Positions 40,506 to 52,190 of a stretch of DNA of 64,000 bases are shown in pieces. The notes beneath the pieces were generated by a model, which saw only the letters and a list, made by a program, of their open reading frames with translations, searched no databases and was not told where the DNA came from. Source of the stretch: Gentiana macrophylla (lineage: Eukaryota > Streptophyta > Magnoliopsida > Gentianales > Gentianaceae); NCBI GenBank assembly GCA_026214975.1, contig CM047806.1, forward strand, positions 75,865,491-75,929,490. The letters run 5' to 3'. The translations under genes and the position numbers were made by a program. Every line of letters begins with the position of its first letter. Positions within the stretch are counted from its first letter, which is position 1.

Positions 40506-40936
40506 CAAGATTTGTAGGTAGACCGGATGAGGTGCAAACAAAAGCCCCCAAAGTTAAAAGGATTTCCAGCACCTACTACTTACCAGGAATATGGTTGGAT
40601 AGCCATCCACGTAGAGCAACAAAATCCCAAACAAAGAAAGTAATAAGATAGCAAAATGATAATAATGCAGATTGACCATCACACAACCAAAATCCCACAA
40701 AATCTCTAAAACTAAAATCAAATCTGAAAATTATAACAAAGCATAAATTTCGGAAGTTCAATAAATTGTCACTTAGGTTATAATAATTAATGTCTTCATT
40801 ACTCGGCATCCCGCTCAAAATTTCACTTCACTCCTGCAACAGCAGGCATACAAAAGCGGTCTCGGTGGTAAAACATCGTGTATCCATTCCCATTGCAACA
40901 CCATTTCCTCTATAACTAGCGCCATTCTCGTGATTA

Positions 40937-43413
40937 TTACCAGAATCCATTTTCGCCTGACAAAAACGCAGATTTCAGATCAAAAGTAAAACCCTAAATC
41001 CAAGGATTTGAAAACAAAAGGTAAACATAAATGTTATACCTTGAGCAGAGTACTGCTGTTGTGTACCAGGTTTCTTAGGGGTAGCAACACCAATCCGCAT
41101 AGGCCTACTAGTACAATATGCCCCATTCATCTCGGTCATTGACCGAGTTCTCTCATTCTCATCACCAAATCGAACAAAGCCATAGCCCTTTGAGCGACCA
41201 GTATTCGTATCAATCACAACTTTTGCACCTCTAACTGATGGATATCTACTGGCAAATGTTTCTTGCAATATTGCATCGGTAACATCAGGAGCCAAATCTC
41301 CGGCTTAATATTGATAGATCAGACCCTGTAGCGGCATCCACACGCTTATTGCCCATGCTAAAGGCAGCCCAGTTTAGCCTGAAGGATTGTTCACAATTTG
41401 GCATGGGTGTACCATTGTAACTCTGTAGGACTGTGTCAGCTGCGGCGTGCGAGTTAAATTCGATAAATCCGTATCTCTCTGACTGACCAGTAAGCTTGTT
41501 GCGAATAACTTTGACAGAAAGAACCTGCATAATTTTAAATATTCAAGGTCATCTACCTTATACAACAAAACCTGATTCCACTACACCGTGGAACCATAAG
41601 CGCAGAAAGCTGATTCAAACTTACACAGGAAACAAATCCCATATTTCACTAGTATAGATCTGTTGTGTAACCTTGTTCACGGGAAACGAGTAAGAAACCA
41701 TGCAACACATAAAAAGCCAAAATACATCACAGAAATGGGAAGGATTCAGTAACACAAATGCTGCCAATTAACTTATCCAGGTACTCTCAATGCACAGAAC
41801 CAGTAAAACTTTTAAGCTAGAACAACTGGGAAGAGAGAGAGGGAAAAAATAATAGAAAACGGTGTAAAACAGAGTAAATTCACTAACACAAAACTACTGA
41901 TCGACAAACGAACTTCATGTCAAATTGAGGAATGACAAAGAGCATGATGTTATCTAGACATCACGAGAATTATCCAAAAAATTAATAGCAAGAGTGGGCT
42001 TAGATAATGAGATACAATTAATACAGAGATCAACATGCACTATATAAAGAAAGTAAACAACAAATAACTGTCTTAAAATCAGATTGTAATCTGAAGTAGC
42101 ATTCATACATCTATGAAGAGTTGTAAATAAGATTCTTATGAATGTTATGACTACATCCTGTAAGTTACCTACAATCAAATGATTCTGACTGCATTGTCTA
42201 CACAACATGATTTGCAAAAATCTCTTGAGTAGTTAATTCCAAATAATGTATGCGCCTAAACGAAAAATGAATTGCAAGAATCCCAGAACAGTGTCATCCA
42301 ATGCTAATTTGCAGAACTGGATATACCTTTGAAAACTACAGCTTTTTTACAAGGATATGCTTAGACCTCTAAGAATAAAAATGATTACCCAGGGATTCCC
42401 ACGTTACTCTTCTAGTCTTCTTTCATCTGAGAAAGAGCACAAGGGTGCTGTAGGAGTTTCCATGCATCCATGATGTGAGACGTAACTCCATTGCCTTGTC
42501 AAGAAAGGGTACCGTAAATTTCGTTGAGGGAAAAGTAGGCCAAAATCCAGAGTAACAACTAAAGTGACTTTCTTTCCTTCTATTATAACTCCATTGCCTT
42601 ATCAAGAAGTAGCACCGAGAATTCCGTTGTGGGAAAAATAGGCCAAAAGCCATAATAACAACTAAAGTGAATTTCTTTCCATTTATTATACCCCTGAGAT
42701 AGTTATCTATGAAGTCATAAATGCCTTCCTGAAAAAATCTAGCTCCATCGGTTGCACTTGCCTCTAAGTACAAAAGGATGCTCTCTTGAATATGAGTTCT
42801 ATTACAAGAATCCTATATTCATTTGTGTTTTCAATTCTCAAGCAAACTAGATCTCTCAAATTAATTTCAAGCATCTCAAATCTCATTGGAAAATACAAGC
42901 AATTGCTTCAATCATAAATAATTGCAATTGTGAAACGAAAAGATCATGAAACATGCTGAGAAAACAAGTACACACAAGCAAAAACACAGAGAAAAAAGAA
43001 ACTTTTGAAGAGAGAAAAACGTTGACCTCGCCGGCCTTAGCGAAGCAAGATTGAAGATAAGCTTCATCCATCCACTGCTGGAGATCTCCAATCCAAATCG
43101 TACGGTTCTCATCACCAGAGCTCTGAATCTGATAATTCTGCTTAACCTCTTGCTGTTGTTGTTGTTGCTGCTGTTGTTGCTGGTACATTTGATGCTGTTG
43201 ATAATACGCCGCCGGCATGTACTGCTGACCATAAACCATATTCGGATTCATCATTACAGCCGGCGGATACTGCATCTGCATGGCCATCAATTGTTGCTGA
43301 TACTGCTGCATCGCCATCCATTGCTGCTGTTGCAATTGCTGATGATGCTGATGCTGCTGCTGCTGTTGATGCGGCTTCGGCGGCTGTTGACTCAAATCTC
43401 CGCCGCCGTTCAT
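40937..43413 (-). CDS. RBP45/47-like RNA-binding protein, copy A, frameshifted, two RRMs
   Basis: Three exons: 43,027-43,413 (129 codons), 41,040-41,524 and 40,937-40,956. The protein would have a Gln/Met/Tyr-rich N terminus with a run of 11 Gln, then RRM1 (RNP2 IWIGDL in exon 1, RNP1 RYGFIEF in exon 2) and RRM2 (RNP1 KGYGFVRF). Relative to copy B, exon 2 is 2 bases short where B encodes SSIFVGDL, so the frame breaks at the RRM1-RRM2 junction. The last exon encodes only a few residues (ENGFW) before TAA. Family members bind poly(A)/U-rich RNA, usually with three RRMs. RRM3 is absent from the window. Either a decaying duplicate or an assembly error. Start chosen by alignment with B (MNGG). Confidence 0.82.
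42488..42693. repeat. 103-bp tandem duplication in intron 1 of copy A
   Basis: CCATTGCCTTGTCAAGAA and CCATTGCCTTATCAAGAA start two diverged copies (42,488-42,590 and 42,591-42,693), both containing GGCCAAAA and ACAACTAAAGTGA. Absent from copy B, so it arose after the gene duplication. Confidence 0.75.
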
Positions 43414-43707
43414 CTCTTTTTTCTTCTTCTAAAAGCTTTTCCGGTAAGCAATTACTACACCCCCTCCTTTTTCTCAATATACCTTTCAAATTCAACCTCC
43501 TCCTCCGCTACAAAGCAAAAATACAGGTCTAAGATTGAGAGAAATTGCTCAGCAAGTGTGGAAGCGGGGAGAGGGTAGGGTGGGGCGGGGCCGGGGGCGG
43601 CTGAACAAGGAATCAGAGAGGAAGGAAGAAAGAAAGGAAAAGAATAGTGTTTGAAGATCTACGGCGGATTATAATTGGCATTATCAGTTGAACGACTTTC
43701 GTTAATA

Positions 43708-43822
43708 ACCGTTGGATGGAGATAGATGTTTAGTTGAGGACCGTGAGATTGGAATAGGAGAAAGTGGGGACAAGTGAATGCTCGGACGGGAGAAGCAGGA
43801 TGTGGGTCCCATGACGTGTAAT
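43708..43822 (-). promoter_or_regulatory. Promoter blocks shared by the RBP pair, copy A
   Basis: Three short blocks recur in the same order upstream of copy B: ACCGTTGGAT (43,708), GACCGTGAGATTGG (43,739) and GTGGGTCCCATGACGTGTAA (43,802). Between them the sequence has diverged. GTGGGTCCCA and the GACGTGT core look like transcription-factor sites, but the factor is not known. Confidence 0.5.
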
Positions 43823-45533
43823 AATTTTGACCTTTTTGAAGGAGTCTGAATTATTTTGGATCTGGAGTTTGACGACTCCCAATTGTGTGAAAAACAGGAG
43901 CCTGTGACTCGGCTGCGGTGCGGTTCCATTACTCACTTTATTTAGTCATATTTGGGTGCGTAAAAGCGTTATTACCGTAAGTCATTTAAAAGTATCTGAT
44001 GTTAACGTTTCATCCTCATATAAATGTGAGACATAAACGTCTCACAACTTCAGTATTAGATCGGGAGAACTGCAATGCAAGTTTCGACCGACCATTTATA
44101 ACTTATTTAAAGCGCTTACGAGAGAGCAGGTCCGGGGCGTTATAGACGCTATTCAGAGGCCATTATCGCATAACGAGCCAACTACGCGTTGTTTTCGCAT
44201 TTAGAAGATTATTTTTTTTTAGATCAAGCGATATCGGCGATAAGCGATAATTGGCAGATAAGAAATTTGACCGAAGACAATTTTAATACTCATTTAACTT
44301 TACTGTATATATGTCGGGCAGCATTACAATTACGGACACCACAACGAATTTATCGAGATACCATATTTCGGATAAAAGTCGAATTTTGATTTCGAGATCT
44401 TCATAGTCGATTTTTGAACTATTACAATTACGGACACCGCAACGAATTTATCGAGATACCATATTTCGGATAAAAGTCGAATTTCGATTTCGACATCTTC
44501 AGAGTCGGTTTTTGAACTTCAATTCGATTTTGGAGTGATCCAAATTACTGTAATTCCTCAAAATTAGATTTAATGTGATGTCAATAATATCCGTGTGTAA
44601 TATAATACAATACACGTTATGGACGAGCCCGCCATGGCTACCATTTTTACCATAGTTCAATGCGCACCATATTAATGGCATTCCAGACTTGAATATGGTA
44701 AAGGATTTGATTAATCTGATTACGCGTTAATGGAGGGAAGATTTGGTAAGGAGTTCTTTTAATAGTTTGTGACTCAAAAGCTTTGCTCGGATTTCATGAA
44801 TGGGTCGGTGTTAGAAAAAAATTAATACTTAGGTATTTGACAGACTATGAAAAACTCCAAGGCACGTAAATGTGTTATCACTAAACAGATATTTCGTCTC
44901 ACACGTTTGTCATTTCGGGAACTAACGAAAATCTCTTTTAGGATATCATGGATGAGTTGATTTGAAACAAGAACTTGTTTGAATCAAACCCGATGACACT
45001 CAGAAAAAATATTGATGATGCTGTAAGACTTCAGAATGATTTCGCTTGCATGCATGTGCCTTTTATAGGCCGAAGGTACCCCATACACGAAATGAGATAC
45101 TCCTACACGAAAAAGTAAGAGTCATCTCAGTTCCGCCAAACACTGCAACTCATGGATTCGTGAGGTGTATCTCTTATGAGTTCATGAATGCAGACGGATG
45201 CATGAATTCGTTCATGAACCGATGCATGATTTTGTTCATGATCTCCGCGTCGAACCCTCGCTTGTTCTTGCAACATTAATCATGCATGCATTTCTTATGC
45301 AAACGATTATAAAATATTTAATTTATGAAAAAAAATATCTAACGGACGTTACATACCGTATCTGAGCCCAGAGTTAGGAATACAGAAAATCTTATATGAA
45401 AGAGAGTGAAAATAAGAATAAGTTTTATAATATACGCCACTTGCAGCACAACCTTTCTACAACCGTTGCACCATTAAATCTCTCAAAGAATACGTAGGTG
45501 GAGATGTGAGGGGAGTCTTGTGTGTTTAGCTTA
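43823..45533. other. Intergenic region between the RBP copies
   Basis: No supported gene. It contains the 98-bp tandem duplication at 44,323-44,518 and ATGCAT/GAATTCATGAA-rich sequence near 45,150-45,250. The short frame 45,046-45,279 has no motif. Confidence 0.5.
44323..44518. repeat. 98-bp tandem duplication
   Basis: ATTACAATTACGGACACC begins both copies (44,323 and 44,421). They are about 93% identical by eye and share CATATTTCGGATAAAAGTCG. Confidence 0.9.
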
Positions 45534-46107
45534 GACTGTCTCCAATGGGCTCTGGATTCAACACTCCAAAGCCTTTTAAAGTAAAACTTTATCCACTTTA
45601 TTATCACAAGAATCGGCTGAAATCATACTCTTCCTCCAAATTCCTTGAAGCCTCACTTTGTGATTTGGAGTTGCGGCTGGAAAAAAAAAATACCACAAAT
45701 CATTCATTTCTCACATCTCTACTCCTTTTTTATCTCAACTATTTTTTTATGTATCAATTTCTTTCATTTGAAAGATTATTTCTTTTATGAAAATTTATTT
45801 ATGGTGATGATAATTATTACAAAAAAAAAAAAAACAACAACAAAAAAAAGACAAAATGATTTTTTCACACGTTGCAAATATAAAATATTTTGTAATCCAA
45901 AATATAAAATATTTTATTTGAATTATGGTGGAATAATTTAAGGTAGGTGGAGGAAAATAAATTGGTGTTTAAAAAAAAAGATTTTGGAGTGGTTTATTAA
46001 GTTACGCTTATTGGAGTGAATGATATTTTAAAGTGTTAAAAAAGTGAATCTTAACTAAAAACGATGTGTTTGGAGTGTGGTTTAAAGTAAAACCATTGGG
46101 GTGAGTC
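45534..46107. mobile_element. PIF/Harbinger-like MITE
   Basis: The left end GACTGTCTCCAATGGGCTC and the inverted right end GACTCACCCCAATGGTTTTA are related, with CACTCCAAA just inside both. TTA flanks both sides (45,531-45,533 and 46,108-46,110), the duplication type of PIF/Harbinger elements. 574 bp with no transposase. Confidence 0.7.
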
Positions 46108-46587
46108 TTAGAAGAGAGAGAAAATCGAGTTTCTTGTTTTCGTCATCAGAAAGAAAAAGAATCAAATTCGACGTCCACCAATCAGTGTTCGGAGATACAA
46201 CCCGATAAATTTTTGACATCTCTATTGGTTGGATATGAATCTTCAAACACCTATTTAGAATAAACAAATCTCTTTAAAGTAATATAGCATCAGGATAAAG
46301 CAAATTGATCAATCAAGGTCTTCTCATAGCAAAATCCCTAAAATACATTAAAACAAAAATTCTGAAATTTTTTTTTATAACAATCTCAATCTTTTAGATC
46401 AATAATTATACTCTCCCTAAGTTGATAATGTTCTTAAAACTCAGTATTCCCCCAAAATTTTAGTTCTTTAATAGCTGCGGTAGGTCACCGTAACCATTGT
46501 AGGATACTTCATTTGCAGGATGGCCTTGGTCTTTTGGAGCACGGTGTGTCCATTTGCTTCCATAACTAAAGGTGGTCATTCCTGTGA

Positions 46588-49052
46588 TTACCAGAACCCA
46601 TTTTCACCTACAAAATCACAAGCATAAGCAAACAATTAGAAGAAAATCGTCATGAAGAAACACATCGTTACATATTGAAATAAAGAGGAAAAACGATGTT
46701 ATATACCTTGAGAAGAATACTGCTGTTGTGCACCAGGTTTCTTAGGGGTAGCAATACCAATCCGCATAGGCCTACTAGTACAATACACCCCGTTCATCTC
46801 GGTCAATGACTGGGTTCTCTCGTTCTCATCACCAAACCTAACAAAGCCATAGCCTTTTGAACGGCCAGTACTTGCATCGATTACTACTTTTGCAGTTTTA
46901 ACCGATGGATATTTACTAGCAAAAGTTTCGTGCAATATCGTATCCGTAACATCAGGGGCCAAATCTCCGACGAATATGGATGATAAATCAGACCCTGTAG
47001 CAGCATCCACACGGTTATTGGCCATGCTAAAGGCAGCCCAGTTTAGCCTAAAGGATTGTTCAGAATTCGGCATAGGTGAACCATTATAACTCTGTAGGAC
47101 TGTGTCAGCCACGGCGTGTGAGCTAAATTCAACAAATCCATATCTTTCTGTTTGACCCGTAAGCTTATTACGAATAACCTTGACAGAAAGAACCTGCATG
47201 ATATGTAAGGAAGGTAAAACACTACATGACATGAGTTAAATTAAAGAAGTGAAAGACAACCTGTCCTTGAAGATTTCTTGTCATTTAAGTCACCAATTTC
47301 CCTTTTATGTTTTTAAAGAAACAAAGACGCTTTTCTCTGATAACGGTGCAATACATGTATTGTACAACCATTTTCAAATAATACGCATATCCGTACAATA
47401 CGCCCCTATCTCCTAACTGAGTAAAAAATCTGAACAATGCCCTCCATTTTCGTGCATCTTAATTAGACACTTGTGCAAAAGAGAATCTCTTCCGGTTGCA
47501 GTTAGAAAAAAAAGAACATAAAATTGGAACATCCAGGAAGAAAAGGCGATTAAAAGTAAGAGTGAAGAAAGAGCTAAAATGGACTAATCATTTGAGTGAA
47601 AGGCAAAGAGCATGTTACGTGGGAGTCACAACAAATGCTTTAAAGCCCTATGTCGATAGTGTATGAAGATACAACTCCAAATCCCTAGTAAGAGGTCTAA
47701 GTAAATGGAGATATCCACTGGGATACAATTTATACAGAGATGCCAGCATGCACTAAACAAAGAAAGTAAAAAGCACAAAAGGGTCATCGTAAATTTACAC
47801 ATTAAAATTGTATCTAACCTGAATTAGCATGCTTACGACTATGTAAAGTATCAAAATTGGTGCTTGAGAATGTTCTCAACTCGTCCTTTAAGGTACCTAA
47901 AATCACAGGGTTGCATACCATAGTCTACAGAATGTTATTAGAGAATCACAGGGTACTTATTTACAATTATTTATGCACTCAATATAATATGCATAGCATG
48001 AATTATCCTGTCCAGTGCTATCGAGGACTAATTTACAGGTTAGGACAACGGCTTCTCATTTAATACTCCTTATAGTTATGGTTGTTTACTAGGTTATGTT
48101 TAGACCTCTGAGAACAGAAGTGATTGCCCAAGAATTCCCATTTGCTCTTCATTCACTTGAGAAGACAGCGTCGAAGAGCGCTGTAGGAGTTCTGGGCAAA
48201 CACGATGTGAAATTAACTCTATATGCAGGTCAAATGCACCACACATGATCTAACGCGACATCACACTTCGGGCTGACTTTACAAAGTTGAATATGATGCC
48301 TTTAAGGATTGCCAAACTAAAGTAACCTTCTTTCCTTTTTCTTTATCTCTCTGAAAACAGATGTGGTGGTGCCTTTAAGTTCTTTCCCTTTTCTTTATCA
48401 CTCTGAAAACACAGATGTGGTACCTTTAAGGATTGGATTGCCAAACTAAAGTAAAGTTCTTTCCTTTTTCTTTATTTCTCTGAAAACAGATGTCCACGGG
48501 ATCAAGAATGACTGTTCAATTTCATCAAAAGAAAAAAGTTACTTCTAATTGCTAGAGGATGCCCTATTCAACAGGAATTCTAGTACTGAAATCCTATATT
48601 CACTTGTTTTGTCAATTTCAACTCGAAAATAAAAGCAAAGTATAACAGAAATCACTTAGTGAAAAACAGTATATATATATGTATAGAAAAAGATGGACCT
48701 CGCCGGCCTTAGAGAAGCAAGACTGAAGATAAGCTTCATCCATCCATTGCTGGAGATCTCCAATCCAGATCGTACGGTTCTCATCCCCAGAGCTCTGAAC
48801 CTGATGAATCTGCTGCTTCACCGGTTGCTGTTTCTGTTGCTGGTGGTACATTTGTTGCAGTTGTTGATAGTAAGCCGCCGGCATGAATTGCTGACCACCG
48901 TAAATCATATTCGGATGCATCATCACAGCCGCTGAATGATGCATCTGCATGGCCATCAATTGTTGCTGGTACTGATACATCGCCATCCATTGTTGCTGCT
49001 TCTGGTAGTTCGGCTTCTGTTCATTCAAGTCCCCGCCGGCGCCGCCGTTCAT
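46588..49052 (-). CDS. RBP45/47-like RNA-binding protein, copy B, intact, two RRMs
   Basis: Three GT-AG exons: 48,699-49,052 (118 codons), 46,707-47,193 and 46,588-46,607, giving about 286 residues. The N terminus (about 1-85) is Gln/Met/Tyr-rich without long Gln runs. RRM1 spans the first intron (RNP2 IWIGDL about 95-100, RNP1 RYGFVEF about 135-141). RRM2 has IFVGDL about 191-196 and KGYGFVRF about 231-238. After QQQYSSQ the last exon adds only G-ENGFW and stops. Plant RBP45/47 proteins normally continue to a third RRM; none is present up to the next element. The two-RRM layout resembles the tRNA-selenocysteine-associated relatives, but the sequence is RBP45-like. The start at MNGG matches copy A; an in-frame ATG 27 codons upstream (49,133) is possible but not shared. 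Confidence 0.88.
48303..48495. repeat. Three-fold repeat in intron 1 of copy B
   Basis: Three imperfect copies of CTTTATCTCTCTGAAAACAG preceded by TTCTTTCC(TTTT), with CCTTTAAG segments between. Not shared with copy A. Confidence 0.65.
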
Positions 49053-49293
49053 TTTTTTTCCTCTTCTACGCGAATTTACACCTCCCTTTCCTTCCCAAAA
49101 CAATGGGTTGCGCTTTACAATCTTCCTCCGCAAGAAAGCAAAGGATAATTCTAGCTTTCTTGAAGAGAAAATGCTCTGCAGATTATGGGAGGGAGACAGC
49201 AGACAAATGAATTAAAGAGGAAGGAGAGGGGTACTGCGGAAAAGATATACGGCGGTTTACCATTCGCATTGTTATTATATACTTTCATCAAGA

Positions 49294-49378
49294 ACCGTTG
49301 GATTGGCTGAGATGATTACATAGACCGTCAGATTGGAAAGGGAGAAGGTGATGACAGGTGGGTCCCACGACTTGTAAT
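49294..49378 (-). promoter_or_regulatory. Promoter blocks shared by the RBP pair, copy B
   Basis: ACCGTTGGAT (49,294), GACCGTCAGATTGG (49,323) and GTGGGTCCCACGACTTGTAA (49,358) repeat the blocks upstream of copy A in the same order and at similar distances from the start codon. Confidence 0.5.
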
Positions 49379-49700
49379 GCCCGTACAATATGATTTAGGT
49401 GACAAGAGTTTGGGTATTCCGAACAGAAACACCAAATTTTATTTTTAAATAATATAAAATAATGTATGTTTCTATTTTAAAACATTTAAGGTCTTAGTTT
49501 ATCGAACCAAATCAAGTTTGAAGTCAAATTGATGTCTAAATCTGAATGTATTAAGAATCGAATTATATAAGTGGTTAGACTGTTTGATAACAACATAACC
49601 GAAAAACTCAAAATGATTTATTTTTGAAATTTTATCCATACATATTTTGTATATGAAAAAGAAACACTATAGTACCATGATTATTATTTTATTTAATATA

Positions 49701-49736
<36 letters not shown>

Positions 49737-50106
49737 GAACGGCTCATATATCTTAAACATATATGATTCAATACAATGATAAGGTATATGTTTTGGAGAA
49801 AAGAATTTATTAGGAAAAGGTTATAGAGGACAAGTTTACATCTTATTTATGTAAAAAGGACAAAAAAATAATGTAATGGTTGTGAAGAATGACAAAAATA
49901 ATGTATATCCCAAAATACCTTTTTTATAATTATAACTAAATTTCATTCCTCCATTATCTCAAAATGTAAAGCACCAGCTCCATCCTCTCTCTCTTCTCTG
50001 CAAATCCTCCATCCTCCATTATTTAGGGCCACTTTATCCAATATTGCGTAATAAGGTCTTGCCATTTTCTATTTCAATTCAATAATCCTCTCCTTATAGA
50101 TTCTAA

Positions 50107-50146
<40 letters not shown>

Positions 50147-50171
50147 GTTTAACACAAATCATGCAGGTTAT
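49379..50171. other. Intergenic AT-rich sequence
   Basis: No gene. Contains a TA microsatellite at about 49,698-49,736 and a 30-odd-base A-run at about 50,111-50,143. Confidence 0.6.
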
Positions 50172-50312
50172 ATGGAAGAAACGAAATTGGGAAATGAAAA
50201 GGACAACGACGAAGAATTCTTCTGCGACGCCTGTGATGATTTCCCGTTCTTTGATTGCAGAGAATCATCAGATGACGTGCCATCATGTTCTTCTGTTGCC
50301 AATATTGAGTAA
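50172..50312 (+). pseudogene. Orphan first-exon-like fragment with acidic DDFPF motif
   Basis: A 46-codon frame from ATG at 50,172 to TAA at 50,310, rich in Asp/Glu, contains FFCDACDDFPFFDC. A similar acidic F-DA-DDFPF-DC signature occurs near the N terminus of some plant proteins (I recall seipin-2/3-like proteins), but the similarity is too short to name. No downstream exon of such a gene follows. A captured fragment is more likely than a complete gene. Confidence 0.4.
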
Positions 50313-50475
50313 ATTCTTCCCATTGCCTTATCCGGTACGGAATTTTTTTTCCCGGCGAAGGTATGGAAAATGCTCTGTATTTGAGATTAGGGCTTTTCTT
50401 CATCCTCTGTGATTTGATTTCCTTTTTTTTTTTTTTTTTTTTTTCTATTTTAGAAGGTTTGGTTAAGATCGGAAG

Positions 50476-50789
50476 ATGGCGAAGAGGTTATCTTCCCGGA
50501 GTTCAGCATATCTCGTAGCTCTCACTCAAGAAATCGAGAAGAAACTTCAACGTGTATGTGTTTGAATTTATTTTTTTTTCGTGTAGTTCGGATTGTACGT
50601 ACATTGAATTGCTAGTTGTTGTGGGATTTTTGTAGTTCTTGTTGTTTTTTTGTACTGGAATTGATTGCTGTCAATTGTTTTTTTTTTTTTGTGAAATAGG
50701 CTTTTGCTTCGGCAACGCAAATGCAATTAAACTTCTTTGCAGAGAGCTGTTTGCCGACATAGCTTTAGAAGTTGATGACCGCGCACGAG
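50476..50789 (+). pseudogene. Two-exon fragment of a conserved plant protein of unknown function
   Basis: Exon 1 (50,476-50,553) encodes MAKRLSSRSSAYLVALTQEI and a further KKLQR. Exon 2 (50,700-50,789) encodes ALCRELFADIAL-type sequence followed by EVDDRAR, bounded by a TAG acceptor and a GTGAAC donor. The two match in order the N terminus of a conserved plant protein whose function I do not know. Exon 2 is frameshifted and the long remainder is missing, so this is a fragment. Confidence 0.5.
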
Positions 50790-51413
50790 GTGAACCGACT
50801 TCTTAGTTTACGCATTTCTCTCTCTCTCGGCCGTTCTTGCTTTAACTGAGGCTTGATAAGTAAATTATGGTTTTCTTAGTATTGATGGCATTTAAGAGTT
50901 TGTAGTTGCGAAAATGAGTGAAATCTATTAAAGAAGCTCTTCAATGAGCAAAATGATTGATTCATGCTTTTTTTTGCTGTGTTTTATAGAAGGAATGATT
51001 GAGATAATGATGAGACATCTGTCTGTAAATAAGAAAAAATTTAAGGGGAAGAACCCTGCGAAATATGGTATGGGAATTGTGTCGCTTATGTGATGATATG
51101 TTTCGGTCTCATTGCATAAACACCTTATGTGGTTATTGGAACTTGAAAGTAAGAATAGTGTAGAGGATATTTTCCTACTTTTGGCCATCATATTGGTACT
51201 GGCACTTTGTGGATGCACTATTTCTTGTCCAAATTCTCAAATGCTCTTGACGATAGCTAATATTCTTGTCATAATTTGTGATTCCTATTTTTGTTCGACA
51301 TTTCTTTCTTTGTTCTTCCTTTTTACTCATTACCATATGTACGTGTTATTCTTGTCATAATTTGTTCTTCCTTTTTACTCATTAGTTCGCGATTTTCTCC
51401 CATTTTTTTTCAC

Positions 51414-51605
51414 ACATGTGCACGATCTTAAGGTCCTCAAATACCCTATTGGGTTCCCCCTTCCCAATTAGGGTTTAGTTTGGTAACGTTTCGGCATTTT
51501 TTTCCAAGGGACATGTAGTAACGTTTGGCATTTTTTTAATGAATGTGCACGATCTTAAGGTACACAAATCCTATGGGGTTCCTTCCCAAGTAGGTTATAG
51601 GGCAA
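51414..51605 (+). repeat. Helitron-related segment, inverted relative to 52,900-52,970
   Basis: GTGCACGATCTTAAGGT followed by CAATTAGGGTTTAGTTTGG at 51,419-51,483 is the reverse complement of 52,897-52,970 inside the Helitron. A second, shorter copy begins near 51,545. The orientation suggests a plus-strand relative of the same element. Confidence 0.6.
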
Positions 51606-51699
51606 CATATAACTGCTCTTACAATTTTTTTATTGCAGGCGAAATGCACAACATATGACGATGCCGATGTTCTCTCCGGCGCCATTCATGTTCTGAAGG

Positions 51700-52190
51700 A
51701 TCAATGATAATTTTTATAAGGGCAACTGTGCTTTGTAACATGAACATCATGTAGTAACACTTGTTGCAACTCATGCCATTTTCATCATGTAGTAACACCA
51801 CTATTCACACTTCATACAAAGAATGTAGTTACGCATAATGTAGTATCACAGTGAAAACCATGTGCAATTTCACGAAAAAACGATCGACATCTGTAAAAAT
51901 GAAATGACCATTAAAAAAATTAGAACATTTCAAGGAAAATGTAGTAACGTTTCGGAGTGTGCAACAAATTCAAAAAATGTAGTGACAATGTAGTAACAAT
52001 GCAAAAAATGTAGTGACTATGCAACAAATTGTAGGAGCAATTGAAAAATTGTGGTAACAATTCAAAACAATGTAGTAGCATTGGTTCAAATTAATGTGGT
52101 AACAATTCAAAACAATGTAGTTACAATACAAAACATTGTAGTAGCAGTCCCTGCTTTGTACTCCCAATCCATACAGAAGTAGTAACAATC
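51700..52190. repeat. Degenerate short repeat, ATGTAGTAACA type
   Basis: About fifteen irregular repeats of (A)ATGTAGTAACA(A/C)T with spacers such as TTCAAAACA. No coding potential. Confidence 0.7.

Noticed and set aside
42423..42773. 116-codon minus-strand frame in RBP copy A intron 1
   Set aside because: Lies inside the intron over a tandem duplication, and the equivalent region of copy B is not open.
43051..43578. Leu-rich 175-codon plus-strand frame
   Set aside because: Antisense of the Gln-coding repeats of RBP copy A.
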